NCBI GenBank assembly: GCA_030151365.1 | Contig: JASLDW010000082.1 | Span: 1-20,332, forward strand | Length of the DNA stretch: 20,332 nt | From: Lysobacter sp. | GTDB lineage: Bacteria > Pseudomonadota > Gammaproteobacteria > Xanthomonadales > Xanthomonadaceae | Direction: 5' to 3' | In this document: positions 1 through 7,321 of the stretch, piece by piece | Layout of the letters: the number at the start of each line of letters is the position of its first letter | Position numbering within the stretch: the stretch's first letter is position 1 | Made by a program: the position numbers and the translations under genes | The notes under the pieces: model-generated | Told to the model about the DNA's origin: nothing | The model's database searches: none | Seen by the model: only the letters and a program-made list of their open reading frames with translations

Positions 1-2067
1 CTTCACCTCGATCGTGCTGCCGTCTTCCAGTTCGAAGCGGTAGGTGGTGTTCTCGAGGTCCTTCTCCTTCACCAGCACGCCCTGGAAGGCGGCCGGGTTG
101 AAGCGGAAGGTGGTGCAGCCCTTCAGGCCCTGCTGGTAGGCGTAGCGATAGATGTCCTTGAAATCCTCGTACGGGTAATCCGTGGGGACGTTCGCGGTCT
201 TGGAGATCGAGCTGTCCACCCACTTCTGCGCGGCGGCCTGCACGTCGACGTGTTCCTTCGGCGTGATGTCGTCGGCGGCGATGAAGTAGTCCGGCAACGC
301 GGCCTTGGGATCGTCGGAGAACGGCATCGCGTCGGGATTGATGCGTTCGCGGTAGGCCAGCAGTTCGAAGGAGTAGACGTCGACCTTTTCCTTCGACTTC
401 TTGCCTTCGCGGATCACGTTGCGGCTGTAGTGGTGGGCGAACGACGGCTCGATGCCGTTCGAGGCGTTGTTGGCCAGCGACAGGCTGATGGTGCCGGTCG
501 GCGCGATCGAGCTGTGGTGGGTGAAGCGCGCGCCGACTTCGGCGAGTTCGTCGACCAGTTCCGGCGCGACCTCGGCGACACGCTGCATGTAGCGCGAGTA
601 GCGCGCGTGCAGCACCTTGCCTTCGATTTCCTGGCCGACGCGCCAGCCGTCCTTCGCCATTTCCGGACGCTTGCGCAGCATCTCGGCGGTGACTTCGAAG
701 CGCTCGTCCATGATCGGCGCCGGGCCCTTTTCCTTCGCCAGTTCGACCGCGACCTCCCAGCCGGCGATCGCCATTTCGCGGGCGATGCGCTCGGTGAATT
801 CGCACGACTCCTTCGAGCCGTACTTCATCTTGAGCATGGTCACGGTGCTGCCGAGGCCGAGGAAGCCCATCCCGTGGCGGCGCTTGCGCATGATCTCGTC
901 GCGCTGCTTCTGCAGCGGCAGGCCGTTCACTTCCACCACGTTGTCGAGCATGCGGGTGAAGACGCGCACCACTTCCTTGTATTCGGCCCAGTCGAAGCTG
1001 GCTTCGTCGGTGAAGGGCTGGCGCACGAACTTGGTGAGGTTCACCGAACCGAGCAGGCAGGCGCCATAGGCCGGTAGCGGCTGTTCGCCGCAGGGATTGG
1101 TCGCGCGGATGTTCTCGCACCACCAGTTGTTGTTCATTTCGTTGACCTTGTCGATCAGGATGAATCCCGGCTCGGCATAGTCGTAGGTGGACGTCATGAT
1201 CATGTCCCACAGATGGCGGGCCTTGACCTCGCCATAGATGCGGCAGGCGACCAGGCCGTCGTCGCGGGTGACGTAGCCTTCGTGGTTCGGCCAGTCGCGC
1301 CACACGATCTGCGCCGGATCGTCGAGCTTCACCTCGCCCATTTCCTTGTGCGACAGCGGGAACACCAGCGGCCACTGGCCGTCGGCTTCCACCGCCTGCA
1401 TGAAGCCGTCGGTGATCAGCAGCGAGAGGTTGAACTGGCGCAGGCGGCCGTCTTCGCGCTTGGCGCGGATGAAGTCGCGGACGTCGGGATGGCTGACGTC
1501 GAAGGTGCCCATCTGCGCGCCGCGGCGGCCACCGGCCGAGGACACGGTGAAGCACATCTTGTCGTAGATATCCATGAAGGACATCGGGCCCGAGGTATAG
1601 GCGCCGGCGCCGGCGACGAAGGCGCCCTTGGGACGCAGGGTCGAGAACTCGTAGCCGATGCCGCAACCGGCCTTCAGGGTCAGGCCGGCCTCGTGCACGC
1701 GCTCGAGGATGCCGTCCATCGAGTCGGGGATGGTGCCGGAGACGGTGCAGTTGATGGTGCTGGTGGCGGGCTTGTGGGCCTGCGCGCCGGCATTGGAGGT
1801 GATGCGACCGGCCGGGATCGCGCCACGGCGCAGTGCCCACAGGAAGCGATCGGTCCACACGCCGCGCTGTTCGACGTTCGGCTCGGCTTCCGCCAGCGCC
1901 TTGGCCACGCGCAGGTAGGTGGCGTCGATGTCGGCATCGATCGCTTCGCCCTGCTTGGTCTTCAGCCGGTACTTCTTGTCCCAGATGTCGAGCGATGCCG
2001 GCTGCATCGGGATATCCCCTTCGGGGGCGGCGATGCGAACGGCTTCCAGGCGGGGCGCGGTGCTCAT
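1..2067 (-). CDS. nrdJ: Adenosylcobalamin-dependent (class II) ribonucleotide reductase, C-terminus cut off
   Basis: Reduces ribonucleotides to deoxyribonucleotides with a B12-derived radical, so it needs no separate radical-generating subunit. The open frame runs 689 codons from ATG at 2067 to the window edge without a stop, so the C-terminus is missing. The start is supported by a GAGGAG ribosome site 11 bases upstream. Family hallmarks: the N-terminal redox cysteine in NCTVSGTIPD (C107), a glycine-rich GCGIGYEFSTLRPKG block (134-148), the active-site NPCGE (N324, C326 thiyl site, E328), and a second redox cysteine 11 residues on (C337, in GACLLGSVNL). The HHSSIAPTGTISL block follows near residue 510. 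These match the single-chain class II enzymes rather than NrdA of class Ia. The gene is divergent from the protease gene at 2413, and NrdR-like sites lie upstream. Family assignment is firm; the nrdJ versus nrdZ label is a naming choice. Confidence 0.95.
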   Translation of the reverse strand, partial: MSTAPRLEAVRIAAPEGDIPMQPASLDIWDKKYRLKTKQGEAIDADIDATYLRVAKALAEAEPNVEQRGVWTDRFLWALRRGAIPAGRITSNAGAQAHKPATSTINCTVSGTIPDSMDGILERVHEAGLTLKAGCGIGYEFSTLRPKGAFVAGAGAYTSGPMSFMDIYDKMCFTVSSAGGRRGAQMGTFDVSHPDVRDFIRAKREDGRLRQFNLSLLITDGFMQAVEADGQWPLVFPLSHKEMGEVKLDDPAQIVWRDWPNHEGYVTRDDGLVACRIYGEVKARHLWDMIMTSTYDYAEPGFILIDKVNEMNNNWWCENIRATNPCGEQPLPAYGACLLGSVNLTKFVRQPFTDEASFDWAEYKEVVRVFTRMLDNVVEVNGLPLQKQRDEIMRKRRHGMGFLGLGSTVTMLKMKYGSKESCEFTERIAREMAIAGWEVAVELAKEKGPAPIMDERFEVTAEMLRKRPEMAKDGWRVGQEIEGKVLHARYSRYMQRVAEVAPELVDELAEVGARFTHHSSIAPTGTISLSLANNASNGIEPSFAHHYSRNVIREGKKSKEKVDVYSFELLAYRERINPDAMPFSDDPKAALPDYFIAADDITPKEHVDVQAAAQKWVDSSISKTANVPTDYPYEDFKDIYRYAYQQGLKGCTTFRFNPAAFQGVLVKEKDLENTTYRFELEDGSTIEVK

Positions 2068-2077
2068 GCGGCGTGTG

Positions 2078-2084
2078 TCTCCTC
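2078..2084 (-). promoter_or_regulatory. Ribosome binding site of nrdJ
   Basis: On the minus strand this reads GAGGAGA, with 11 bases between AGGAG and the ATG at 2067, and fixes the nrdJ start. A small stem-loop (GTCCA/TGGAC arms, 3-base loop, 2087-2099) sits just upstream and could affect initiation, though it is short. Confidence 0.7.
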
Positions 2085-2150
2085 AAGTCCAGTATGGACC
2101 CGGCAGCGCCAGGCGTGGCAGCCGCGAGTCCTCTTTATATGTAGATGAGA

Positions 2151-2166
2151 ACCCTAGATTTGGGCC
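2151..2166 (-). promoter_or_regulatory. Candidate second (weaker) NrdR box upstream of nrdJ
   Basis: The plus strand reads accCTAGATTTGGGcc. It retains the C-W-A-n-A-T-n-T core of the NrdR consensus acaCwAtATaTwGtgt, with mismatches on the right arm. Its centre is 31 bp from the centre of the stronger box at 2182-2197. Known NrdR operators occur as pairs about three helical turns apart, and this spacing is the main reason to call it. Confidence 0.5.
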
Positions 2167-2181
2167 TTCCATCTCCCCCGA

Positions 2182-2197
2182 CCACAAGATGTTGTGG
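2182..2197 (-). promoter_or_regulatory. NrdR box (strong) upstream of nrdJ
   Basis: The 16-bp sequence CCACAAGATGTTGTGG is a palindrome with perfect 6-base arms. It matches the NrdR consensus acaCwAtATaTwGtgt at all core positions except the two flanking the central AT. NrdR is the ATP/dATP-sensing repressor of ribonucleotide reductase genes in most bacteria. The site lies 115-130 bp upstream of the nrdJ start. The NrdR gene itself is not in this window. Confidence 0.72.
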
Positions 2198-2208
2198 AAC
2201 GGCTGGAG

Positions 2209-2237
2209 AAACTAAAGCCAGCCTGAAGGACTGTCAA
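2209..2237 (-). promoter_or_regulatory. Candidate sigma-70 promoter for nrdJ
   Basis: On the minus strand a perfect -35 TTGACA (2237-2232) is followed after 17 bases by TAGTTT (2214-2209), a 3/6 match to the -10 consensus. AT-rich DNA (2274-2291) lies upstream. Transcription would start near 2202, placing the NrdR boxes just downstream of the start. An alternative -10 (TATAAA, 2139-2134) has no good -35 but would place the boxes in the more usual upstream/-35 position. Confidence 0.5.
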
Positions 2238-2412
2238 GCACGGACTTTGTTTCCGCTGGAAGTCGGGGATTTCTTCGTATTCATATATATTGCGGCGCAG
2301 CATCCGGCGGTCAATGCGTCGCAGCTCCCCTGAAACGGCAAGCCTGCGTACCATTCATGTGCCAGCCACGCTTGGCTCGCCATAAACACGGTGTCAGGAG
2401 TACGAACACACC

Positions 2413-3789
2413 ATGCGCAAGACCCCGCTCATCCTCGTCCTGGCCGCTGCCGCGGCCTTCGGTGGCTTCGCCGCGACCGCCCTGCGCGAGGCCGTGACCG
2501 CGCCCGCCGATGCCCACACGCCCGCCGCCCTGCCGACTGCGGCGGCCTTGCCCTCGGCCGTGGCCGGGCAGGCGGTGCCTTCGCTGGCGCCGATGCTGCA
2601 GAAGGTCCTGCCGGCGGTGGTCAGCGTCCACAGCAAGCAGGTGCAGCGGGTACAGTCGCCGTTCGGCAACGACCCGGTATTCCGTCGCATGCTCGGCATC
2701 CCCGAGGAGCGCGTGCTGGAGTCGCTGGGCTCGGGCGTGATCGTCGATGCCAGGCAGGGGCTCGTCCTCACCAACCACCACGTGATCGAAGGCGCCGACG
2801 ATGTCTCGGTGACGCTGGCCGATGGCCGCACCCTGAAGGCGACCTTCCGCGGTTCCGATGCCGATACCGACATCGCGCTGATGCAGATCCCGGCGCAGAA
2901 CCTCAGTGCGCTGCCGATCGCCGACAGCGATCGCCTGCGCGTCGGCGATTTCGTGGTCGCGGTCGGCAATCCCTTCGGCGTCGGACAGACCGTGACCTCG
3001 GGGATCGTGTCCGCGCTCGGCCGCAACAACCTGCCCGGCCTCGGCTACCAGAACTTCATCCAGACCGATGCTTCGATCAATCCCGGCAATTCCGGCGGCG
3101 CGCTGGTCGATCTCAACGGCCAGCTGGTCGGCATCAACACCGCCAGCTTCAATCCCGGCGGATCGATGGCCGGCAACATCGGACTGGGCTTCGCCATTCC
3201 GTCGAACCTGGCATCGACGGTGATGCGCCAGCTGCTGGCCAACAAGGGCATGGTTCGCCGCGGCACGCTCGGCGTCGCCACCACCGATTCGAATGCGCCC
3301 GTTGGTGCGCGCGTGACCAATGTCTACGACAAGGCCTCGGGCCTGCAGGTCGGCGACGTCATCACCGCGGTCAACGGCCAGCGCGTCACCGGCATGGACG
3401 ACTTCCACAATGCCGAGGGCCTGCAGGTCGGCGCGAATTCGGCCAGGCTCGACGTCCAGCGCGCCGGCAAGGCGATCACCCTCAATGCGCAGCTGCGCCA
3501 GCAATCGGGCGACGGCGCCAGCCTCGATCCGCGCCTCGCCGGCGTCACCTTCGCCGACCTGCCGGAGAGTTATCGTCGCCAGGGGCTGACCGGCGTGCTG
3601 GTGGCGTCGGTGTCGCCGAACAGCCGCGCCGCGCGTTCCGGATTGAGCGCCGGCGACGTGCTGCAGGCGGGAACCAACGGACGATTCACCGATCTCGGCA
3701 GTTTCCGCGCGACCTTCCGCACGCAGCCGCAACAATTGGTATTCCGTATCCTGCGCGATGAGCAGTTCGGGCAGTTGGTGATTCGATGA
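2413..3789 (+). CDS. degQ: Do-family (DegP/DegQ/MucD) periplasmic serine endoprotease
   Basis: ATP-independent periplasmic protease/chaperone that degrades misfolded envelope proteins. The 458-aa length matches DegQ. An N-terminal hydrophobic segment (residues 4-22) looks like a signal peptide or anchor, followed by an Ala/Pro-rich linker. The trypsin-like domain carries the full triad: H123 in TNHHVIEGA, D153 in DTDIAL, and S227 in NPGNSGGAL. Two PDZ domains follow, about 262-350 and 367-455. The start ATG is preceded by AGGAG (2396-2400) at 12 bases, slightly long. The stop overlaps the next start by 4 bp (ATGA), so the small lipoprotein is probably co-translated. The degQ symbol is chosen on length and two-PDZ architecture; mucD or degP naming is equally possible. 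No clear sigma-E promoter was found. Confidence 0.93.
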   Translation: MRKTPLILVLAAAAAFGGFAATALREAVTAPADAHTPAALPTAAALPSAVAGQAVPSLAPMLQKVLPAVVSVHSKQVQRVQSPFGNDPVFRRMLGIPEERVLESLGSGVIVDARQGLVLTNHHVIEGADDVSVTLADGRTLKATFRGSDADTDIALMQIPAQNLSALPIADSDRLRVGDFVVAVGNPFGVGQTVTSGIVSALGRNNLPGLGYQNFIQTDASINPGNSGGALVDLNGQLVGINTASFNPGGSMAGNIGLGFAIPSNLASTVMRQLLANKGMVRRGTLGVATTDSNAPVGARVTNVYDKASGLQVGDVITAVNGQRVTGMDDFHNAEGLQVGANSARLDVQRAGKAITLNAQLRQQSGDGASLDPRLAGVTFADLPESYRRQGLTGVLVASVSPNSRAARSGLSAGDVLQAGTNGRFTDLGSFRATFRTQPQQLVFRILRDEQFGQLVIR

Positions 3790-4208
3790 CGGTCATGATG
3801 ACGAAAACAGTTCCCGCAGTGATCCTCGGCCTGGCGTTCATCGCCGGTTGCCGGAAGCAGGACGCGCCCGCAGCAGCCGCGCCGGCACCGCAGCAGACCG
3901 CCGCTCCGGCCTCGACATCGGCGCCTGCCCGCGCCGCGACCACCGTGAAGAAGGGCGGCAGTTCGCGCGACGGCATCTTCACCGGCATGCACTTCCCGAT
4001 GAACAAGGCCGATTTCATCACGCAGATCAACGGTCGCCTTGGCGACAATTGCAAGCGTCCGGATCGCCATGGACGCTTGTGCCCGAAGCTGGAACAGCGG
4101 AGTGCCGCCTGTTCGGCCGCGGTGAAGCGCCCTGTCATCACCGATGCGGACGCCGCGCGCGACGCCGGTGGCAAGTACCTGCGCTGCCTGCATCGCGGCC
4201 ACGCCTGA
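3786..4208 (+). CDS. Small Cys-containing putative lipoprotein of unknown function
   Basis: This 140-aa protein is not a family I recognise. A short charged N-terminus and hydrophobic stretch (8-20) lead to the lipobox I-A-G-C with the lipidated cysteine at C22. The next residue is Arg rather than Asp, which favours outer-membrane sorting. An Ala/Pro-rich low-complexity linker (about 27-52) precedes a compact basic domain with four cysteines (C89, C99, C109, C134), enough for two disulfides. The start ATG overlaps the protease stop by 4 bp; in-frame ATGs at 3795 and 3798 are alternatives. The coupling suggests a periplasmic role linked to the upstream protease, but that is inference from position only. 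Confidence 0.75.
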   Translation: MTVMMTKTVPAVILGLAFIAGCRKQDAPAAAAPAPQQTAAPASTSAPARAATTVKKGGSSRDGIFTGMHFPMNKADFITQINGRLGDNCKRPDRHGRLCPKLEQRSAACSAAVKRPVITDADAARDAGGKYLRCLHRGHA

Positions 4209-4219
4209 TCCATCCATAC

Positions 4220-4224
4220 AGGAG
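4220..4224 (+). promoter_or_regulatory. Ribosome binding site fixing the DUF883 gene start
   Basis: AGGAG lies 6 bases before the ATG at 4231. It decides that start over the longer open frame beginning at 4144, which would overlap the upstream lipoprotein gene by 65 bp. Confidence 0.75.
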
Positions 4225-4230
4225 AACAGC

Positions 4231-4584
4231 ATGTCGACGATGAAAGAAAACCTCAGCGATGCCGGTGGCCACCTGAAGCAGGCGGCGATCCATGCCGGCG
4301 ACAGCATGAAGAGCGCTGCCGCGGCGGCGGGCGAGGAATTCAAGCTCGGGCGCGCCAACATGAAGTCGGAACTCGCCGACGGCGCGCAGGCCGGCAAGGC
4401 CGCCGCGGAGCAGATGGGCGCCGCCGCCAAGGAGCAGATGGACGCGCTGATGGGCAAGAGCCGCGACATGATGGATTCCGCGGCGGAGCTGATCCGCGAA
4501 CGTCCGCTCACTGCGTTCGGCATCGCCTTCGCCGCGGGCTGGGTGATCGCCAAGCTCGCCCGTTCCGGCAACAGCGACACCTAA
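4231..4584 (+). CDS. DUF883 (ElaB/YqjD-type) C-tail-anchored membrane protein
   Basis: Family members are small inner-membrane proteins with a C-terminal anchor; E. coli YqjD binds ribosomes in stationary phase. This 117-aa protein has an alanine-rich amphipathic helical region (about 10-85) and the family signature RERPLTAFGIAFAAGW, leading into a single transmembrane segment (about 93-110) and a short polar tail. The gene starts 22 bp after the lipoprotein stop. It is followed by a YqjE-like gene, reproducing the yqjD-yqjE order of enterobacteria. Family confidence is high from the C-terminal motif; the ribosome role is known only for the E. coli homologue. Confidence 0.88.
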   Translation: MSTMKENLSDAGGHLKQAAIHAGDSMKSAAAAAGEEFKLGRANMKSELADGAQAGKAAAEQMGAAAKEQMDALMGKSRDMMDSAAELIRERPLTAFGIAFAAGWVIAKLARSGNSDT

Positions 4585-4593
4585 GCCGTTCCC

Positions 4594-5067
4594 GTGGCCG
4601 GAGAGTCCGGGCCGGAGCGCGATCCGGAGATGCCGGGAAACCCGGACGATCTCCTGGGCGCCTTCCGCGAGGTCGGTGCGGCGGGACGATCCGGCTTCGC
4701 CGCGGCGAAGCACGCCGGCGAAGCCTTGCGCGCCTTGGTCGCCGCCGACATCGCGCTGGCGCGCAGTGCACTCGGGCGCGCGCTTGCATTCACCGCGGTG
4801 GCGATCGTGTTCGGGGTGTCGGCGTGGCTGCTGCTGATGGCCGCGCTGGTCGCCGTGCTGGGCGCGGCGCTGCAGTGGTCGTGGCCGCTGGCATTGTCGG
4901 TGGTCGCGCTCGCCAACGTCGCGGTGACGGCGTGGGCCGGCTGGCGCGCGATCGGTTATTTCGAACACACGCGGATGAAGGCGACGCGCCGCCAGCTGGC
5001 GCGGCTCGGCATCGGCGATGGAGACGGCGATGCCGGGGCTGGCGCCGACGAGGCATCGCGACCATGA
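4594..5067 (+). CDS. YqjE-like phage-holin-superfamily III membrane protein
   Basis: This 157-aa protein has a polar N-terminus, an amphipathic helix (about 18-55) and two adjacent transmembrane helices (about 63-90 and 94-116), then a basic cytoplasmic tail. That layout fits the YqjE/holin-III family, which in bacterial chromosomes follows yqjD and is not a lysis gene. The frame opens at GTG 4594, 9 bp after the preceding stop, with no visible ribosome site. The ATG at 4630 has GGAG 12 bases upstream and would remove 12 residues, so it is a realistic alternative start. Its TGA overlaps the next ATG by 4 bp. Confidence 0.82.
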   Translation: MAGESGPERDPEMPGNPDDLLGAFREVGAAGRSGFAAAKHAGEALRALVAADIALARSALGRALAFTAVAIVFGVSAWLLLMAALVAVLGAALQWSWPLALSVVALANVAVTAWAGWRAIGYFEHTRMKATRRQLARLGIGDGDGDAGAGADEASRP

Positions 5068-5456
5068 GCTTCGACGAAAGCATCAACCGGGTGAAACGCG
5101 CGGAACTGGCGCTCGACGCCAGCACCCACAAGGTCACGGATCACTGGCGGCAGTTGCGCCAGGCCTGGCGCGACGCATGGACGCCCGGGCGCATCGTGAT
5201 CGCCGGCATTGCCAGCGGATTCGTGGTCGGTCGCGGCGAATTGCCGACGACGACCGGCAGCGGCTTCATCAATCTCGTCAGTGCCGTCAGCGGCCTGTTC
5301 GCGGTCGACCAGGCGAGCGAAGTGGCCGAGGTCGCGGGAGATGCCGTCGACCAGGCGCAACAGGTTGCGGGCGCGGTCGATCCGGACGATGGCGTTGCAG
5401 GGGATGAAGAGCCCGTCCGCGCATACGAGGCGCTGCGGCGATCGGGTGCATGGTGA
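5064..5456 (+). CDS. Hypothetical protein in YqjK position
   Basis: This 130-aa protein starts with the ATG overlapping the YqjE-like stop. The N-terminal half is helical and basic (RVKRAELALDAS, then HWRQLRQAWRDAW). A short hydrophobic stretch (about 43-57, IVIAGIASGFVVGRG) and a second (about 65-80) follow, and the C-terminal third is acidic. Position after yqjD and yqjE genes matches yqjK, but I see no sequence motif that proves homology. It overlaps the transporter gene downstream by 7 bp. Function unknown; probably a membrane-associated partner of the two preceding proteins. Confidence 0.78.
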   Translation: MSFDESINRVKRAELALDASTHKVTDHWRQLRQAWRDAWTPGRIVIAGIASGFVVGRGELPTTTGSGFINLVSAVSGLFAVDQASEVAEVAGDAVDQAQQVAGAVDPDDGVAGDEEPVRAYEALRRSGAW

Positions 5457-6580
5457 ACCCGCCGATGGATGATGCAGGTGGAGAGGACTGCGCGCACCAC
5501 GACGTGACGGACGAGGGCGCGGAACGCGCGCCGCGGCCAAGGTCCTCGAAAGCGGCGATCGTGATCGCCACGCTGATGGTGGCGGTGGTGCTGTGGGCGA
5601 CGCAGGAAGTCGTGCTGCCGATCCTGCTGGCGCTGTTCTTCGCGCTGATCGGCAATCCGATCATCCGCCTGCTCGGGCGCCTGCATGTCCCGCGCGTGCT
5701 GTCGGCGATCGTGGTGGTGTTCGGCGGCATCGTGCTGGCGGTGGCGCTGGCGGGGCAGGTCGCGCAACCGGCGATGGACTGGGCGCGCACCTTGCCCCAG
5801 CAGATGACGCGGGTGACGCCGAAGCTGCGCACCTTGATCAAGCCGGTGCAGGAAGCCAATCGCATGGCCGAGAGCCTGGCCAAGGTCACGGCGACGTCGA
5901 ATGCGTCCCGGCAGGTGCAGATGGTGGCGGCCGACAGTTCCGATCCGATGACGCGGATCGCGAAGTTCGCGCCGCACCTGATCGCGCAATCGCTGGCGGT
6001 GGTGCTGCTGACGCTGTTCTTCATGATCTTCGGCGAAACGCTGCAGAAGCGTTCGATCGAGCTGGTACCGAGCTGGCGCAAGAAACGCATCACCATGGAC
6101 ATCCTGCAGTCGATCGAGCACGAGGTCTCGCGCTATGTCCTCACCATCAGCCTGATCAACATCGCATTGGGGCTGGCGATCGCCGGCTGCCTGTATTCGT
6201 TTGCCGGCATCGACCTGCAGAGCGCCTTGCTGTGGGGGACGATGGCGATGGTGCTGAACTATGCGCCGATCGTCGGGCCGCTGATCGGCGTCATCGTGAT
6301 GCTGGTGATGGGCATCGTCACCGAGCCCGATCTCGCCCATGCGCTGGTTCCCGGCGCCATCTATCTCGGGCTGCATACCCTGGAAGGACAGATCCTGACG
6401 CCGGTGCTGCTGGGCAAGCGCATGGCGATCTCGCCGCTGCTGCTGATGATCGCGCTGATGGTGTTCGGCTGGGCCTGGGGCATCGTCGGCCTGCTGCTTG
6501 CGGTGCCGCTGCTGGTCTGCCTGAAGATCGTGCTGGCGAAACTCGACGGCATGGAGGGCTGGGCGCGGCTCATGGAATGA
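5450..6580 (+). CDS. AI-2E/PerM-family transporter
   Basis: This 376-aa multi-pass inner-membrane protein belongs to the AI-2E transporter (PerM/YdiK/TqsA) family. After a polar N-terminus of about 33 residues come paired helices at 36-53 and 55-68, and a third at 82-103. A cytoplasmic/periplasmic middle region (about 110-180) follows, then a run of helices that contains the family-typical blocks NYAPIVGPLIG and LEGQILTPVLLGKR. The ATG at 5450 overlaps the upstream stop by 7 bp; GTG 5453 and ATG 5465 are in-frame alternatives. Substrates in this family range from autoinducer-2 export to ion exchange and cannot be told from sequence. It ends the gene train that begins at 2413. Confidence 0.9.
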   Translation: MVNPPMDDAGGEDCAHHDVTDEGAERAPRPRSSKAAIVIATLMVAVVLWATQEVVLPILLALFFALIGNPIIRLLGRLHVPRVLSAIVVVFGGIVLAVALAGQVAQPAMDWARTLPQQMTRVTPKLRTLIKPVQEANRMAESLAKVTATSNASRQVQMVAADSSDPMTRIAKFAPHLIAQSLAVVLLTLFFMIFGETLQKRSIELVPSWRKKRITMDILQSIEHEVSRYVLTISLINIALGLAIAGCLYSFAGIDLQSALLWGTMAMVLNYAPIVGPLIGVIVMLVMGIVTEPDLAHALVPGAIYLGLHTLEGQILTPVLLGKRMAISPLLLMIALMVFGWAWGIVGLLLAVPLLVCLKIVLAKLDGMEGWARLME

Positions 6581-6601
6581 GTCCGGCGCGGGCGTCGCGG
6601 C

Positions 6602-6607
6602 TACACT
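6602..6607 (+). promoter_or_regulatory. Candidate -10 element giving a leaderless mRNA for the HAD gene
   Basis: TACACT lies 6 bases before the ATG at 6614, so transcription would begin at or within a base or two of the start codon. No Shine-Dalgarno sequence is visible. No good -35 is present 16-18 bases upstream. Confidence 0.45.
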
Positions 6608-6613
6608 GTGCGG

Positions 6614-7321
6614 ATGGCAAGTCCGATCTCCGCGATCACCCTCGACCTCGACGATACCCTGTGGCCGTTCCCGCCGATCGGCGAGCGCATCGAACGCGTG
6701 CTCCACGCCTGGTTCGAACGCCACAGTCCGGCCACGGCGGCGATGTTCCCGATCCCGGCGATGCGCGCGTTGCGACAGGAACTGATGGTGCGCCATCCCG
6801 AACTCGCGCACGATGCCAGCACCTTGCGCCAGCGCGGCATCGAACACGCATTGCGCGAAAGCGGCGGCGATCTGAATCTTGCCGGTCCGGCCTACGACGC
6901 CTTTTACGAGGAACGCAATCGCGTCGAGTTCTACGACGATGCGGTCGAGGCACTGCAACGCATCGCCGCGCGCTTCCCGATCGTCGCGTTGACCAATGGC
7001 AATGCCGATCTCGAACGCATCGGCATCGCCCATTTGTTCCGGGGCGTGGTGACCGCGCGCGAATTCGGCGCCGGCAAGCCCGATCCGGCGATCTTCCACC
7101 ACGCCTGCGGGTTGCTGGGCGCGACGCCGCAACAGACGCTGCATGTCGGCGACGACATCGAACTCGACGTCATCGGCGCGCAATCGGCCGGGCTGCAGAC
7201 GGCGTGGATCAACCGCATCGAGGCGACCTGGCCCATGGACTTGCGGGCGCCCGATACCACCTTCACCACCTTGTCCGCCTGCGCCGACTGGCTGGACGCA
7301 CACCACGTTGAATCGCCATGA
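6614..7321 (+). CDS. HAD-superfamily hydrolase, YigB-like phosphatase
   Basis: This 235-aa haloacid dehalogenase-type phosphatase has all four motifs. Motif I is LDLDDTLWPF (nucleophile D11, acid/base D13), motif II is LTNGNAD (T127), motif III is K155 in GAGKPDP, and motif IV is VGDDIELD (D180/D181). A helical cap (about 20-100) lies between motifs I and II. Features such as TNGNA and LHVGDD resemble E. coli YigB, which dephosphorylates a riboflavin-pathway intermediate, so the same substrate is plausible but unproven. ATG 6614 is preferred over GTG 6608, because the latter overlaps the spacer of the predicted promoter and lacks a ribosome site. Its stop overlaps the peptidase start by 4 bp. 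Confidence 0.88.
   Translation: MASPISAITLDLDDTLWPFPPIGERIERVLHAWFERHSPATAAMFPIPAMRALRQELMVRHPELAHDASTLRQRGIEHALRESGGDLNLAGPAYDAFYEERNRVEFYDDAVEALQRIAARFPIVALTNGNADLERIGIAHLFRGVVTAREFGAGKPDPAIFHHACGLLGATPQQTLHVGDDIELDVIGAQSAGLQTAWINRIEATWPMDLRAPDTTFTTLSACADWLDAHHVESP

Larger units (their letters stand above)
2068..2412. other. 345-bp divergent intergenic region between nrdJ and the protease gene
   Basis: This is the only gene-free stretch over 300 bp in the window. The nrdJ side carries the promoter, NrdR-like boxes and ribosome site listed separately. The protease side holds an AT-rich patch (2276-2291) and a short hairpin (AGCCA/TGGCT, 2364-2377). I could not identify a convincing -35/-10 pair for the plus-strand gene. 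The motif TGAAAC (2331-2336) upstream of TACCAT (2349-2354) is only a weak lead. I see no conserved B12-box, so no cobalamin riboswitch is called. Confidence 0.7.

Noticed and set aside
250..2148. Long plus-strand open frames (250-1077, 1213-2148) opposite the reductase
   Set aside because: These are GC-bias shadows: the minus-strand frame is continuous with clear ribonucleotide reductase motifs, and the plus-strand translations are low-complexity His/Arg/Ala-rich.
2331..2354. TGAAAC plus TACCAT as an ECF-sigma promoter for the protease
   Set aside because: The -35 and -10 do not both match sigma-E consensus, and the spacing is only approximate; too weak to list as a feature.
2364..2377. AGCCA/TGGCT hairpin upstream of the protease as a terminator
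   Set aside because: Only 5 base pairs and no T-run; it also lies upstream of a gene on the same strand rather than at the end of one.
2068..2412. Cobalamin riboswitch ahead of the B12-dependent reductase
   Set aside because: No B12-box-like conserved core or long structured leader was seen on the minus strand; the NrdR-type palindromes explain regulation better.
4594..5067. Phage remnant suggested by the holin-superfamily protein
   Set aside because: The protein is in the yqjD-yqjE chromosomal context, with no other phage gene, integrase or attachment site nearby.
5141..7306. 721-codon minus-strand open frame opposite the transporter and HAD genes
   Set aside because: The translation is repetitive His/Arg/Gln-rich and lies opposite two well-supported plus-strand genes; it is the antisense shadow of GC-rich codons.
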